Source: Bacteroidaceae bacterium (GTDB taxonomy: Bacteria > Bacteroidota > Bacteroidia > Bacteroidales > Bacteroidaceae). Taken from it: 38,643 nt of DNA. The stretch lies in NCBI GenBank assembly GCA_017933995.1, contig JAGBKI010000006.1:1-38643 (forward strand). The letters are read 5' to 3'. Shown here piece after piece: positions 1-10,000 of the stretch (its first letter is position 1; each line of letters starts with the position of its first letter). The notes under the pieces were generated by a model. It was not told the DNA's origin. It searched no databases and saw only the letters and a program-made list of their open reading frames with translations. A program made the translations under genes and the position numbers.

Positions 1-1
1 G

Positions 2-1411
2 TTAGTAGGCTGCTCCTCGGACGAGGAGGAGGAACCCGCTGTGGTTGAGGAGCCGCAGGACCCTGAAGAGACTCAGGTGAGCACCGAGCCTGGCATCCCC
101 ATCACCATTACGGCGGAGTATGCCCCCGGCACGAACCTGGCTGCGAAGAAGCCCTTTCCGCTGGAGAGTGTGACGGAGGAGGGCTATGCGCAAAAGAACC
201 GCATAGCGTTCACGGACAACGGCACTGGCGTGTCGGCCGTGTGGGAGGCTGGCGACCAGATATATGTGGTGTGCAACGGGAAGATAAGCCTGTTGTCGCT
301 CCAGAGCGGCGCTGGCACGAACAAGGGCACGTTTGTCGGTGACTTGGCCGGGTACAGCGGAGACAACAAGCCTGCGGCGGACAGCGAGTTGATTTGTTAT
401 GTGAGGAACACCAAATATAAGAACGCCATCACGGTACAGACTGACGGCACGTTCAAGGACAATCGCAACTTCACGAAGCAGACGGGTGCCCTTTATAACG
501 CCGGTGCGTATACCGTCTACCGAGGCACTACGGAGTACGGCACGGGCAGTAATATTATGGTGAACTTCAAAATTCACGATACGTGCTTGATGAGGTTCGG
601 TATAGCACACACCAATGGTGTAAGCGTTGGAAGTAATGTCGTGGTGAGCTACTTTCAGGGGGACACTGAATTGGCCAGAGCTACATATAAAGCTTCCCCT
701 AGCGACTCCGTCTATATAAGGAAGTATGCCTACATGCTCGTCCCCGCCGGCACGTACAGCGGTGCAGCGATACTGACCTTCACGAATCAGACGCTTATAA
801 CCCCGCGCCCCGTCAAGCTGGGTACGAATACATACTCCGTTACGCTTGAGGTCGGCAAATTCTACGCTAAGAGCAATTTGGAACCATCCTACCTACTCGG
901 CGACTATTTCTATGAAAACGGCTGGTGGGGCGAGTTGGAAGAACATCCAGAGGGATATAAGGCTGTGGCTAAAGTTTTCTCACTCTCTCCGCAGAATGAA
1001 GACCTCTTGGCTGGATATACCCACGGGTACGCGTGTGCGTTGGAAACTCTCGGCCCAACCCAATGGGGGACAAAAGCTGAAAAATTACTATCTACTTATA
1101 ATATTACCAACCAATCAGGCCGAAGTTTCACGGATAGTGTCCGTACAAGGACGGACGGGGCTTGTATTGCTGCGGTGTTAGCGTATAATTATAAGAATAC
1201 ATACGACCTATCTTCTACAGCTAATGGAAATAAGAGCTCCGGGTGGTTCCTGCCGACGGCTGTACTTGCTTCTGCTGCCGAAAATGCATGTGGCTCTGAT
1301 AAAGAGGTTCACACTTCCTCCGAGTTAGATGCAACACAAACTCGTACGTCTAAATCATCAGGAGTAAAAAAAGCCAGCAAATATCCAATTCGCCCCGTTT
1401 TCGCGTTCTGA
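2..1411 (+). CDS. Fimbrillin-like surface lipoprotein, 5' partial
   Basis: The reading frame is open to the window edge and starts inside a lipobox (LVGC followed by SSDEEEE), so the start codon and most of the signal peptide lie outside the window. The acidic run after the cysteine resembles the export signal of Bacteroidota surface lipoproteins. The first ~280 residues have the layout of fimbrillin-family proteins: an acidic proline-rich linker, then beta-rich sequence with a 'VWEAGDQIYVV' type segment. The C-terminal ~170 residues look like the domain that ends many such Bacteroidales proteins, with GWFLPT near residue 415 (counted from base 2) and a final IRPVFAF. The likely role is a pilus or adhesin subunit or another cell-surface protein. 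Family assignment is by resemblance only. A GTG at 41 is in frame but lies after the lipobox and is not the true start. Confidence 0.75.
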   Translation, partial: LVGCSSDEEEEPAVVEEPQDPEETQVSTEPGIPITITAEYAPGTNLAAKKPFPLESVTEEGYAQKNRIAFTDNGTGVSAVWEAGDQIYVVCNGKISLLSLQSGAGTNKGTFVGDLAGYSGDNKPAADSELICYVRNTKYKNAITVQTDGTFKDNRNFTKQTGALYNAGAYTVYRGTTEYGTGSNIMVNFKIHDTCLMRFGIAHTNGVSVGSNVVVSYFQGDTELARATYKASPSDSVYIRKYAYMLVPAGTYSGAAILTFTNQTLITPRPVKLGTNTYSVTLEVGKFYAKSNLEPSYLLGDYFYENGWWGELEEHPEGYKAVAKVFSLSPQNEDLLAGYTHGYACALETLGPTQWGTKAEKLLSTYNITNQSGRSFTDSVRTRTDGACIAAVLAYNYKNTYDLSSTANGNKSSGWFLPTAVLASAAENACGSDKEVHTSSELDATQTRTSKSSGVKKASKYPIRPVFAF

Positions 1412-1458
1412 CCCTCGAAGGCACGCAGAAAAGAATGATTTAGGAGTATAAAACCCTA

Positions 1459-1518
1459 AGGACACCACGAAACAAGCGGAGACCCGAAAATATCGGGTCT
1501 CCGCTTGACTGTTAGGCT
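1459..1518. repeat. Dispersed ~60-bp repeat, copy A
   Basis: This segment, including the terminator hairpin, aligns with 20467-20525 through shared blocks such as GGTCTCC..TTGACT.TTAGG and CACCAC.AAACAA. The left half of the hairpin is intact here but degraded in the other copy. It is a member of a short dispersed family; whether it is mobile cannot be told from three copies. Confidence 0.6.
1473..1507. terminator. Strong hairpin, probable bidirectional terminator
   Basis: A perfect 15-bp stem pairs 1473-1487 with 1493-1507 around a 5-nt loop. It lies 61 bp after the lipoprotein stop and downstream of the convergent sigma factor gene. The forward side is followed by a pyrimidine-rich run (ttcttctctt), not a clean T tract. 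The hairpin is also part of a dispersed repeat (see 1459-1518). Confidence 0.65.
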
Positions 1519-1652
1519 TCTTCTCTTATTATAAATGCGGGATCAATTTAGTGGATGGTGTGTTACAGATAACTATCCGCCTTTTCAGTTCGTAGTTATT
1601 GGGGTGGAACAGTTGGGAGTCGTCCCAGCTGCGTCTTGCAGGTAGTTTTGTC

Positions 1653-2246
1653 TCACACCGCGCTGAGGTAGATGTTATTGTCGGCGGCCATCTTGCGCAT
1701 GTTGAGGATGGCGTAGCGCATACGGCCCAGGGCGGTGTTGATGCCCACGCCGGTGGTCTCGGCTATCTCCTTGAAACTCAGGTCCTGGAAGAAGCGCATG
1801 AACACCACCTCGCGCTGGTTGGCGGGCAGGTGGTCCATCAGGCGGCGCACGTCGCGCAGCGTCTGCTCACCCACGAGTTGCGACTCGTAGGGCTGGTCGG
1901 CCAGGGCCACGCTGTTGAGCATATCGAGGCCGGTCTCCTCGTTCTCCATCGGCGTCTCGGTGTGGGCCGAGCGGAACTGGTCGATAATCTGGTTGCGCGC
2001 GATGCGCACCAGCCACGAATAGAACTTGCCCGTGGCGGTGTAGCGCCCCTGCTTGAGCGTCATGATGGCGCGCACAAAGGTCTCCTGGAAGATGTCGTTG
2101 GCGGCGTCTTCGTTGTGAACGTTGTAGAGGATATAGGAGAACAACTTGTCCTGGTAGCGAGCCAAAAGTTCATCGAAGGCTTCGCCCGAACCCTGTACGT
2201 ACAACTGCACCAGACTGTCGTCGGTGAGCGTCTTGAAAATGTCCAT
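1653..2246 (-). CDS. ECF-family RNA polymerase sigma factor
   Basis: This 197-residue protein has the two regions of ECF sigma factors. Region 2, about residues 20-90, contains the ARYQDKLFSYI and DIFQETFVRA segments that bind core polymerase and the -10 element. Region 4, about residues 130-185, contains LPANQREVVFMRF and an FKEIAETTGVG helix-turn-helix for the -35 element. I start it at MDIFKTLTDD; the frame is open further upstream, but that sequence (FFAKNLPVW...) does not look like a sigma factor and holds a promoter motif. No anti-sigma gene adjoins it. Closely similar stand-alone ECF factors are common in Bacteroidales, so its regulon cannot be deduced from context. The role is directing RNA polymerase to alternative promoters. 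Confidence 0.9.
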   Translation of the reverse strand: MDIFKTLTDDSLVQLYVQGSGEAFDELLARYQDKLFSYILYNVHNEDAANDIFQETFVRAIMTLKQGRYTATGKFYSWLVRIARNQIIDQFRSAHTETPMENEETGLDMLNSVALADQPYESQLVGEQTLRDVRRLMDHLPANQREVVFMRFFQDLSFKEIAETTGVGINTALGRMRYAILNMRKMAADNNIYLSAV

Positions 2247-2323
2247 TACTGTCCGTTTTGCGTTTGGCGTAATGTTGGTCCGATAGGCAAGTCGTGTTAG
2301 GGGTGTTAAACAAAAACCGTCGG

Positions 2324-2354
2324 CAAAGGTACGCCCCGCCGCCCAAACGGGCAA
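2324..2354 (-). promoter_or_regulatory. Bacteroidota-type promoter for the ECF sigma gene
   Basis: On the minus strand TACCTTTG (2324-2331) matches the -7 consensus TAnnTTTG, with TTG (2352-2354) 20 bp upstream. It would give a leader of roughly 70 nt before the chosen start at 2246, which argues against starts further upstream. Assignment is by motif and spacing only. Confidence 0.5.
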
Positions 2355-2469
2355 GTTTTTCGCGAAAAATCCGCCTCGTTCCACAATTTTTGCCGCCGTT
2401 TTCCGTTGAAAGGACATCGGACCGCCGCCCTGCAAGGTTTATGCGGCGACGCGAAGTGGCTTGACGACT

Positions 2470-3384
2470 ATGTACCCCTATCTGACCTATTCTGACTTCC
2501 TGGCGCGCCGTTTTGACGGCAAGGTGCAGAAGATCGGCGTGGACGCGGGCTTCACCTGTCCCAACCGCGACGGCACCTGTGGCACGGGCGGCTGCACGTT
2601 CTGCGACAACCGCAGTTTCGTGCCGTCGTATTGCCGCGCGGGCGACGGGGTGGGGGAGCAGCTGCGGCGCGGCGTGGCCTTCTTCGCTCGCAAATACCCG
2701 CAGATGCGCTTCCTCGCCTACTTCCAGGCTTACAGCAACACCTACGCACAGCCCGATGTGCTCCGTGCGCGCTACGAAGAGGCACTGGCGGTGGAGGGCG
2801 TCGTGGGACTGGTGGTGGCCACGCGCCCGGACTGCCTGCCGCCCGACGTGGTGGATCTCTTGGCCGAATTTGCGCGCCGCACGTTCGTGCAGGTGGAGGT
2901 GGGCGTTGAGACCGTCCACGACCGCACGCTGCGCCTTGTGAACCGGGGGCACGACTTCGCCTGCGCCGTCGATGCCATCCGCCGTCTGGCCGGGCGCGGC
3001 ATCGCTGTCGGCGCGCATATGATACTCGGCCTGCCCGGCGAGTCGCCCGCCGATATGCTCGACCAGGCGCGCGCCCTCGCCCCGCTGCCCATCGACACGT
3101 TGAAGCTGCACCAGTTGCAGGTGTTGCGCGGCACGCCGATGGCCGCCCTGCTGGCCGGGCGCCCCGAACTGTTCCACACGTTCGCGCCGGAGGAGTATGC
3201 CGGACTGGTGCTGGACTATATAGACTTGCTGCCGCAGACTGTCGCCTTCGACCGCTTTGTGAACGTGTCGCCGCCCGCGCTCCTTGCCCGCCCGGGATGG
3301 GGGCTGAAAAACCACGAGTTCCTCGCCGTCCTGCGGAATGTGGCCGCGAGGCGAATTCATCTGATGTTGCAGTGGACTCTGTAG
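2470..3384 (+). CDS. TIGR01212-family radical SAM protein (YhcC-like)
   Basis: The 304-residue protein opens with YPYLTYSDFLARRFDGKVQK and then GFTCPNRDG..GGCTFC. This is the cysteine cluster of the TIGR01212/YhcC branch of radical SAM enzymes, in which three cysteines bind the [4Fe-4S] cluster that cleaves S-adenosylmethionine. Later blocks fit the TIM barrel: LAYFQAYSNTYA, VATRPDCLPPDVV, VEVGVETVHDRTL and MILGLPGES. Length agrees with the family (about 300). The reaction of this family is not settled as far as I know, so only the class is assigned. I use ATG at 2470; a TTG at 2461 is in frame. It is divergent from the sigma factor gene. GC is markedly high, and long open frames on the opposite strand are shadows of this. 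Confidence 0.9.
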   Translation: MYPYLTYSDFLARRFDGKVQKIGVDAGFTCPNRDGTCGTGGCTFCDNRSFVPSYCRAGDGVGEQLRRGVAFFARKYPQMRFLAYFQAYSNTYAQPDVLRARYEEALAVEGVVGLVVATRPDCLPPDVVDLLAEFARRTFVQVEVGVETVHDRTLRLVNRGHDFACAVDAIRRLAGRGIAVGAHMILGLPGESPADMLDQARALAPLPIDTLKLHQLQVLRGTPMAALLAGRPELFHTFAPEEYAGLVLDYIDLLPQTVAFDRFVNVSPPALLARPGWGLKNHEFLAVLRNVAARRIHLMLQWTL

Positions 3385-3691
3385 CACGGGCTTCTTTTGG
3401 GAGCACCCAGATGAAGACCTCTTCATTGAGTTTGGTCTTACATACTCCCGATGTAGTATTTCTCTCCCTCTTTTGCATGCCTCCCATTTCTTTAGCAAGC
3501 CTCTAAGTGTATACCGTATTTATATACGCGCGCGCGTAAGAGACTCTGATCCCGCCTTCAGATTTCACAGCGATGGTTCGGAGCCGTTCCCACCAGTATT
3601 CCGCAATCGGCTATACGCGCCTCGCGCATTCCCGAAAGCTTTTTAATTCTTAAAAAATCTTAAACAAAGTGTCCGTAAATGTTTTTAAGTG
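3385..3691. other. Intergenic stretch without a recognisable gene
   Basis: No ORF here looks like a protein and I see no clear terminator for the radical SAM gene. The only notable sequence is an 18-nt strictly alternating pyrimidine-purine run at 3521-3538 that includes five CG steps. AT content rises sharply after about 3640, on the approach to the operon promoter. Confidence 0.6.
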
Positions 3692-3720
3692 TTGCAGATT
3701 ATGAAAAATTCTTAATTTTG
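3692..3720 (+). promoter_or_regulatory. Promoter of the fasciclin/SusC/SusD operon
   Basis: TTG at 3692-3694 and TAATTTTG at 3713-3720 match the Bacteroidota -33 and -7 elements (TTG / TAnnTTTG) with 18 bp between them, within AT-rich DNA. Transcription would start near 3727, leaving a leader of about 130 nt before the first gene. I see no convincing riboswitch in that leader. Confidence 0.65.
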
Positions 3721-3855
3721 CTACCTATTATTGCAATATAGGGCTTACAAAAGGCTGTCTTCACGCCGTTTGGAAGTTCCTATGCTGTGGGCAGCCGTTG
3801 TGGATGCCATAAGAAACGGTCTGAAAATAAACAGAATAAATAATAAACCTTATTA

Positions 3856-6800
3856 ATGCGTATGAAAAACCGTTTTTGTATGAAAGCGAAGTCCTTGCTC
3901 TATGCGCTGTGCTTCCTTTCAGTATGCGGCGTTTCCTACTCCTGTTCCGATGACTACGATCTGGACGAGACGTTGCCGGAGGACATGGGTAACGGAGGCA
4001 TTTACGACCAACTTAGAGACCGTGGTTTTTCGACTACGGTGCGTCTCATCGACGACTTGGGCTATTCCGAGGTGCTTTCGAAGACGGGTAGCAAAACCCT
4101 CTTCGTGGCCGACGACGCTGCCTGGGCGCGCTTCTTCGCCAACACAACCTGGACGGATGGCGCGGGCAACCCTGTACGCAGCTACGACCAGCTCTCGGTA
4201 GGTCAGAAGAAAGTCCTGTTCAAGAATGCTATGCTCGACAACGCCTATGTGCTTGAGATGCTGGCGAACGTGACACTCAACTCGACGCTGAGTAAAAAGC
4301 AGTGCCTGCGCCAAGTGACTGCGTTTGACGCGGTGGACACCATCCCCTACTGGCTTCCCGCCGAACTTCCTGTGATGCACAATGCCATTGACGCTGAGAC
4401 CGAGACGGCCTACACGAGCGACTTGGCATGGTGGAACAACAAGGACTTCTGGGGCCGCCGCAACCAGCCGGGTTCCCGTATGACTTACATGGCTGTGGAC
4501 GGAACGCGTGGTATGATGACCCACTTCATCGAGGCCAACATGAAGGAGAAGAACATCACGCACAGTGACGCTTCCTTTATCATATCGGGCGACCGTACGG
4601 CGTGGCCAGAAGAAGTGAACCGCAGCTATATCTACAACAGGCAGATTGTTCAGCAGGATATCGTGTGCAAGAATGGTTATATCCATGTGCTTGACGATGT
4701 GCTTGTTCCGCCCAGTAATATGGCCGAGACAATTCGCCAAACGCCAGAAGTCTCATACTTCTCTGCGATGCTCGACCGTTTCTCTGCACCTTACTATGAC
4801 GCCACACTCACGGCTAACTATCGCGCTCTACACGACATCGGCACGGATTCCGTGTTCGTGAAGCTCTACATGGCCGAAACAGGCAGGCGTGGCAATATTT
4901 CCATCGATCCGGACGAAAGCACGCTTTCTGGCGAGTTCCCCCGCCTGCCCTATGATCCGGGATGGAATGAGTATGCCGTGAGTTCGACCATAGCCAAGGA
5001 GCAGGACATGGGTGCTATGTTCGTGCCCAGCAACGAGGCTATGTGGACTTACTTTACCGAGGGCCAGGGCGTTACGTTGATGGACCGCTTTGCCACGGAG
5101 CTTCCCGTGACGCGCGAGAACTTTCTGGACAACCTTTATCAGATTCCGCTCAACATCATGCGCTCGCTCATCAATAACTTGATGAAGACATCTTTCGTTG
5201 AGACCGTGCCGAGTAAGTGGAAGACGATTATGAATGACGCGCAGGACCAGATGTTCCCGCCTATCGACTACCCCGGCGATTCTTATTATGATTTGTTCGA
5301 CAAGGTGTTGATGGCCAACAACGGTGTGGTCTATGTGATGAACAAGCTCATTGCTCCCGCCGATTTCGCCAGCGTCATCGCTCCCGCCCTTTACAGTGAG
5401 AACGCCCAGGTGATGAATGCCCTGCTCACCGCAGACGAGAATGCAGGCGTGGAGGATGCGAACAGCTTCACAAATTCCCCGTTGCAGAAATATTATAGTA
5501 TTTATTTGAAGGCCATGCAGAGCCACTTCACGCTCTTCATACCCTGTGACGAGGGCCTCCGTGATTATGGTATCGTTGACCCGTTTGCCTACAGCGTGGG
5601 CAATAGTGCCGCTCAGCGCAGAAACTGGCGCTTTTGGAGTTTTGAGTACCAGAAGACCAATGTCAAGGGCAAGTATGTGCCCATCCAGATGCGCGCCTAT
5701 ACCTGGAATCCCGACAACGCGCGTCACAAGGACAACACGACGGCTCTTGGCGGTTTCTCCATTATTCGCAACTCGCAAGCCACGAACGATAATGCTGGCG
5801 GTGAGTTGCGTGCCTACCTCCTTACGGAAATGGTTGACCAGCACATCATCGTCCACGACGATGATCAAGCCGACGGTGTGCTGAGCACCCCGAACTGGTA
5901 CCTCTCCCGCGAGGGCGCGCCTGTTTATGTCAACCACAAGGTCGCTGCCAATAACAGCGAAGGCATGGAGGTGTGCGGCGGTTTGCAGCTCTGGCTCAAC
6001 AGCGACGAGAACGCAGCAAACGATGAGGTCTGCACCGTGCTGAAAGGCTTTGACCAGACGGGCAAGGTTACGGGTTACGGTAATGGTATGTCGTACATGC
6101 TTGACCGCCCGATGCAGCCCACTATCCACAGTGTGTACCACATGCTGAACGGCAAGGAAGATTACAGTGCCTTCTTTGGTCTCTGCGACTACAATGGCCT
6201 TAACACTCTGCTTGAGGACATCGGTTTCAATTATGTGAAGCGCGACTCCACGATGGCCACAGCTGACTGGAATCGCGAGCGTCGCAAGTACTTTATCTTC
6301 CGTGAACTTGACGCAACGAATAACTACTTCACGCCTAACAACGAGAAGCTCGTTCGTTTCTTCAACAACTATAACTATACCATCTACCTGCCCACAAACG
6401 ACGCTGTGCAGCAGGCACTTGATAATGGTCTGCCCACTTGGGAACAGATTAAGAACTACGGTGACGAAATCAAAATGCTGACCGATCAGATAAACATGAT
6501 TGACGAAGAAGACGAGACACGTGCCGAGGAGCGCGAAGCCTTGATAGATCAGCGCTGGGAACAGATGCAAAAGGCTCAAGCCATGACCACCTGTCTGCTG
6601 AACTTCCTCAAGTTCCACTTCCAGGACCAGAGCCTTTTCGTCGACAATGTGGACGGCACGAAGAGCGGCAGCTACCAGACTTCGTGTGTGGACAGCGAGA
6701 CAAACAACTACTTGATGCTGAACGTTTCGCGCAGCACGGGTGACATAGCCGTGACGGATAACGTGGGTAACGTGGTTCACGTGAACACGTCTTCTCCTAC

Positions 6801-7041
6801 AAACTATAATGTCCTTGCCAACGACATTCAGTACAGCAAACGCAACAATACCGCCACGAGCGGAAATCTTGGTCACGTTAAGGTGAACTCCTACGTGGTG
6901 ATGCACGAACTGTCTGGTGGCAAGTTCCTCAACTTCCTGAGCCGTGCCGAGTGGCAGCGCTCTGGTGGTCGCTTTGACTCGGCCTGGGCCACGGCAGACG
7001 CTGCACGCCGTTTCGTGCACAAGTATAGAATCAGAAAATAA
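3856..7041 (+). CDS. Large surface lipoprotein with about four fasciclin-like domains
   Basis: This 1061-residue protein begins with a lipoprotein signal ending in VSYSC (Cys30), followed by SDDYDLDE, an acidic motif consistent with export to the outer leaflet. Four segments resemble the conserved FAS1 motif of a hydrophobic strand plus a 'P/D..AW' turn: LFVADDAAWARFF near residue 83, MFVPSNEAMWTYF near 390, LFIPCDEGLRDYG near 560 and IYLPTNDAVQQAL near 845. A charged, probably coiled-coil insert follows the last at about 866-910. FAS1 domains usually mediate adhesion or ligand binding. As first gene ahead of susC and susD it occupies the place of a surface glycan-binding protein (inference). 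ATGs at 3856, 3862 and 3880 are all in frame; the last would still give a workable signal peptide. Ligand unknown. Confidence 0.85.
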   Translation: MRMKNRFCMKAKSLLYALCFLSVCGVSYSCSDDYDLDETLPEDMGNGGIYDQLRDRGFSTTVRLIDDLGYSEVLSKTGSKTLFVADDAAWARFFANTTWTDGAGNPVRSYDQLSVGQKKVLFKNAMLDNAYVLEMLANVTLNSTLSKKQCLRQVTAFDAVDTIPYWLPAELPVMHNAIDAETETAYTSDLAWWNNKDFWGRRNQPGSRMTYMAVDGTRGMMTHFIEANMKEKNITHSDASFIISGDRTAWPEEVNRSYIYNRQIVQQDIVCKNGYIHVLDDVLVPPSNMAETIRQTPEVSYFSAMLDRFSAPYYDATLTANYRALHDIGTDSVFVKLYMAETGRRGNISIDPDESTLSGEFPRLPYDPGWNEYAVSSTIAKEQDMGAMFVPSNEAMWTYFTEGQGVTLMDRFATELPVTRENFLDNLYQIPLNIMRSLINNLMKTSFVETVPSKWKTIMNDAQDQMFPPIDYPGDSYYDLFDKVLMANNGVVYVMNKLIAPADFASVIAPALYSENAQVMNALLTADENAGVEDANSFTNSPLQKYYSIYLKAMQSHFTLFIPCDEGLRDYGIVDPFAYSVGNSAAQRRNWRFWSFEYQKTNVKGKYVPIQMRAYTWNPDNARHKDNTTALGGFSIIRNSQATNDNAGGELRAYLLTEMVDQHIIVHDDDQADGVLSTPNWYLSREGAPVYVNHKVAANNSEGMEVCGGLQLWLNSDENAANDEVCTVLKGFDQTGKVTGYGNGMSYMLDRPMQPTIHSVYHMLNGKEDYSAFFGLCDYNGLNTLLEDIGFNYVKRDSTMATADWNRERRKYFIFRELDATNNYFTPNNEKLVRFFNNYNYTIYLPTNDAVQQALDNGLPTWEQIKNYGDEIKMLTDQINMIDEEDETRAEEREALIDQRWEQMQKAQAMTTCLLNFLKFHFQDQSLFVDNVDGTKSGSYQTSCVDSETNNYLMLNVSRSTGDIAVTDNVGNVVHVNTSSPTNYNVLANDIQYSKRNNTATSGNLGHVKVNSYVVMHELSGGKFLNFLSRAEWQRSGGRFDSAWATADAARRFVHKYRIRK

Positions 7042-7050
7042 CAGCAAGCC

Positions 7051-10000
7051 ATGAAGAATATAAAGTATTTACTGACCGTAGCCTTTTGCTTCGTTAGCTT
7101 GTTCGCGGCGGCGCAGACGCGTATCTCCGGCCACGTATTCAATGCAGACGACGGGCCAGTGGTAATGGCTAACGTGACCGAGCGCGACGCTTCTAACCGT
7201 ATTGTGACGGCCACGCAGACTGATGCCAGCGGTAACTTCTCTATGACAGTGAAGGACGCGGCGAAGAACAAACTCCAGGTTTCATACATCGGCTATAAGA
7301 CCGAGGTGGTCAATATGGCTGGTGAGACAACCTTCCGCATCGAAATGAAGGACAACCAACAGATGGATGTGGCAGTCGTTTCGACAGTGCGCCGTGTGAG
7401 TTCCAACGGCCTTGACATTCCGCAGCGCGAAATCTCCACCGCTCGCCAGACGCTCGATATGGACAACATGGAGGGCCTCTCGTTCGAGACCGCTGGTGAA
7501 GCCCTACAAGGCCAGATAGCCGGTCTGGACGTTGTGATGAACTCTGGTAACCTCGGTGCTGGTACCTCGATGCGTCTGCGCGGTGTGTCCACAATCAACG
7601 GTAGTTCCGAGCCGCTCATCGTTGTGAACGGCTATATCCTTGAGGACTACAATTCTGGCGATCTCAACTTTGAAAATATGGAAGACCAGGAGCAGTTTGC
7701 CAACCTGCTCCAGATTAATGTCGAAGACATCAAGAGCATCAACGTGCTCAAGGATGCTGCAGCCACCGCCATCTGGGGTGCGCGTGGTACGAACGGTGTC
7801 ATTGAAATCGTCACCCGCCGTGGTGCGCGCGGAAAGACGCACGTATCTTTCTCCTACAAGTTCAGCGGTTCCTGGCAGCCCGAAGGTATGAAGATGCTTA
7901 GCGGCGACGACTATTCCATGATGTTGAAGGAAGCCTACTTCAACCCGCAACAGAGCGATGTCGCCTCTGGCATAGTCGAGCTTATGTACGACTTGAACAA
8001 GCCTGCGTATTACGGCAACTTCTCCCACAACACGGACTGGATTGACGAAGTGACGCAGTTTGGCCAGACGCATAATTATAATGTAGCCATTAGCGGCGGT
8101 GGTGAGAAAGCTACGTTCCGTGTCTCGGGCAACTACGACCATGAAACGGGTACAATCATCAAGCAGAAACTCGACCGCTTCACTACTCGTTTGGCATTGG
8201 ACTACTATGTGTCCGACCGCATCAAGTTCGTCACGGACTTCTCGTTGTCCTACACGAAGAACATGAAGAACTATTCGGGTATCCTGGCCAAGGCGTACTA
8301 TGCAATGCCCAACATGAGCGTGTTCCGTTATGAGAACGACCGCACCACGGGGCAGTACTACAATACGGGCGACTACTTCATCATGCCTCCCGCAGCCACT
8401 CAGGCAGGCTTGCTTGACAACAGCAGCGGTCGCTCCTCCTACTACTTGAGCGATATGGTGAACAACGGTAACCCCGTGGCCGAAGCCAACTTGGCTTGGC
8501 GCAGGCAGTCTACGTACAACATCACGCCCCAGTTCAGAATCGAGTACAAATTCCTTGGTAAGGAGACCGATGAGACACAGCTCAACTATACGGGTTCAGT
8601 CTCCATTACGGCCTATACGCAGAGTGAGGATTCCTATTATCCGCAGCAGCTGACGGCGAAGAGCGTGAGCGATGGTGTAAACCTCACGGGTAATGGCGAG
8701 TTCAAGAGTACCGCCTTCACCACGCGCCACGACCTCGTGTTCCACCCCCACTTCTCTAACGAGAATCACTCTTTCCAGATGATGTTGCGCGGTGAAATGA
8801 AGACCACCTCGAATACCACGCAGAACCTTTCTTCATCAGGCATCGCTGGTGGTATCACCTCCTCGGCAGCCCAAGGCTACCTCACCAGCGCGAACACCAG
8901 TACGAGCAAGGCTCACGAAGCCAGTGCGCTGGGAACGATGCACTACTCCTACGGCTCCAAGTACTCCCTTGACTTCACGCTGCGCGCCGACGGTGTTTCC
9001 AAGTTCGGATCTGGCAAAAAGTGGGGCTACTTCCCTGGTATATCCGCCCGTTGGAACATCAGCGACGAAAACTTCTTCACGCCGTTGCGTAAGTATGTGA
9101 ACATGCTTGCCGTTCGCGGAGGCTGGGGTAAGACGGGTAACATCAGCGCTATCGGCCAGTTTGACCAGTACAACACTTACACCAAATCCCACCAGGGCAC
9201 TTACAATGGTACCACAGTTATCGTGCCCACCAACCTCCGCCTGACTACCATCCGCTGGGAGGAGACCCACTCGTGGAACTTGGGCTTCAACCTCAACGTC
9301 CTCGACGACCTCTTGCAGTTCGACTTGAACATTTACAATCGCAAGATTAAGGATCTCATCAACTCGGGTGTACGCGTACCCTCTACCAGCGGTTACTACA
9401 GTCTTTCCGCTGCCAACGTGGGCCAGATGGAGAACGAGGGCTGGGAACTCTACATCAATACCAAGCCTATCTTCAAGATTGGTAAGTTCCACGCCAACCT
9501 GCGTCTGAACTTCGCGCAAAACATCAACACCATCACGCAGATGGATGCAGCCGTACTCTCTGCCAACAATAAGGACTTCGACTACTCCAACGGCAACGAG
9601 TTCGTGCTCCAGCGCGTACAAATCGGCAACGCTCTCGGCGGCATCTACGGTTTCCGCTATAAGGGAGTCTATGCTTACGACTACGACCACAACGGCTACT
9701 TCCTCAATCCCTCGAAGAACGAGTACTATGATGCCTATGGCAACGTGAACACGGCAGCCGCTACGGGTAAGAGTGCTCCGATCGCTTATGATGCCCAGGG
9801 CAACGTCATCTACGACAAGAATGGCAACCCGCTGCCCATGTACTTCAACTACGGCGGCGTGAACTACCAGTTCCAAGGGGGTGACGTCATGTACGAAGAC
9901 ATCAACCACGATGGTCAGATAGACGACCTCGATATTGTTTATCTCGGCGGTTCCAACCCGAAGATAACAGGTGGTTTCGGTATCGACCTCACTTATGGCC

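Noticed and set aside
2247-2435. Upstream extension of the ECF sigma factor reading frame
   Set aside because: The added residues do not resemble a sigma factor and the region contains a well-placed -7/-33 promoter motif on the same strand.
4828-7047. Minus-strand open frame of 739 codons
   Set aside because: It lies fully antisense to the fasciclin lipoprotein gene, has no domain-like sequence, and is a by-product of codon usage in the true gene.
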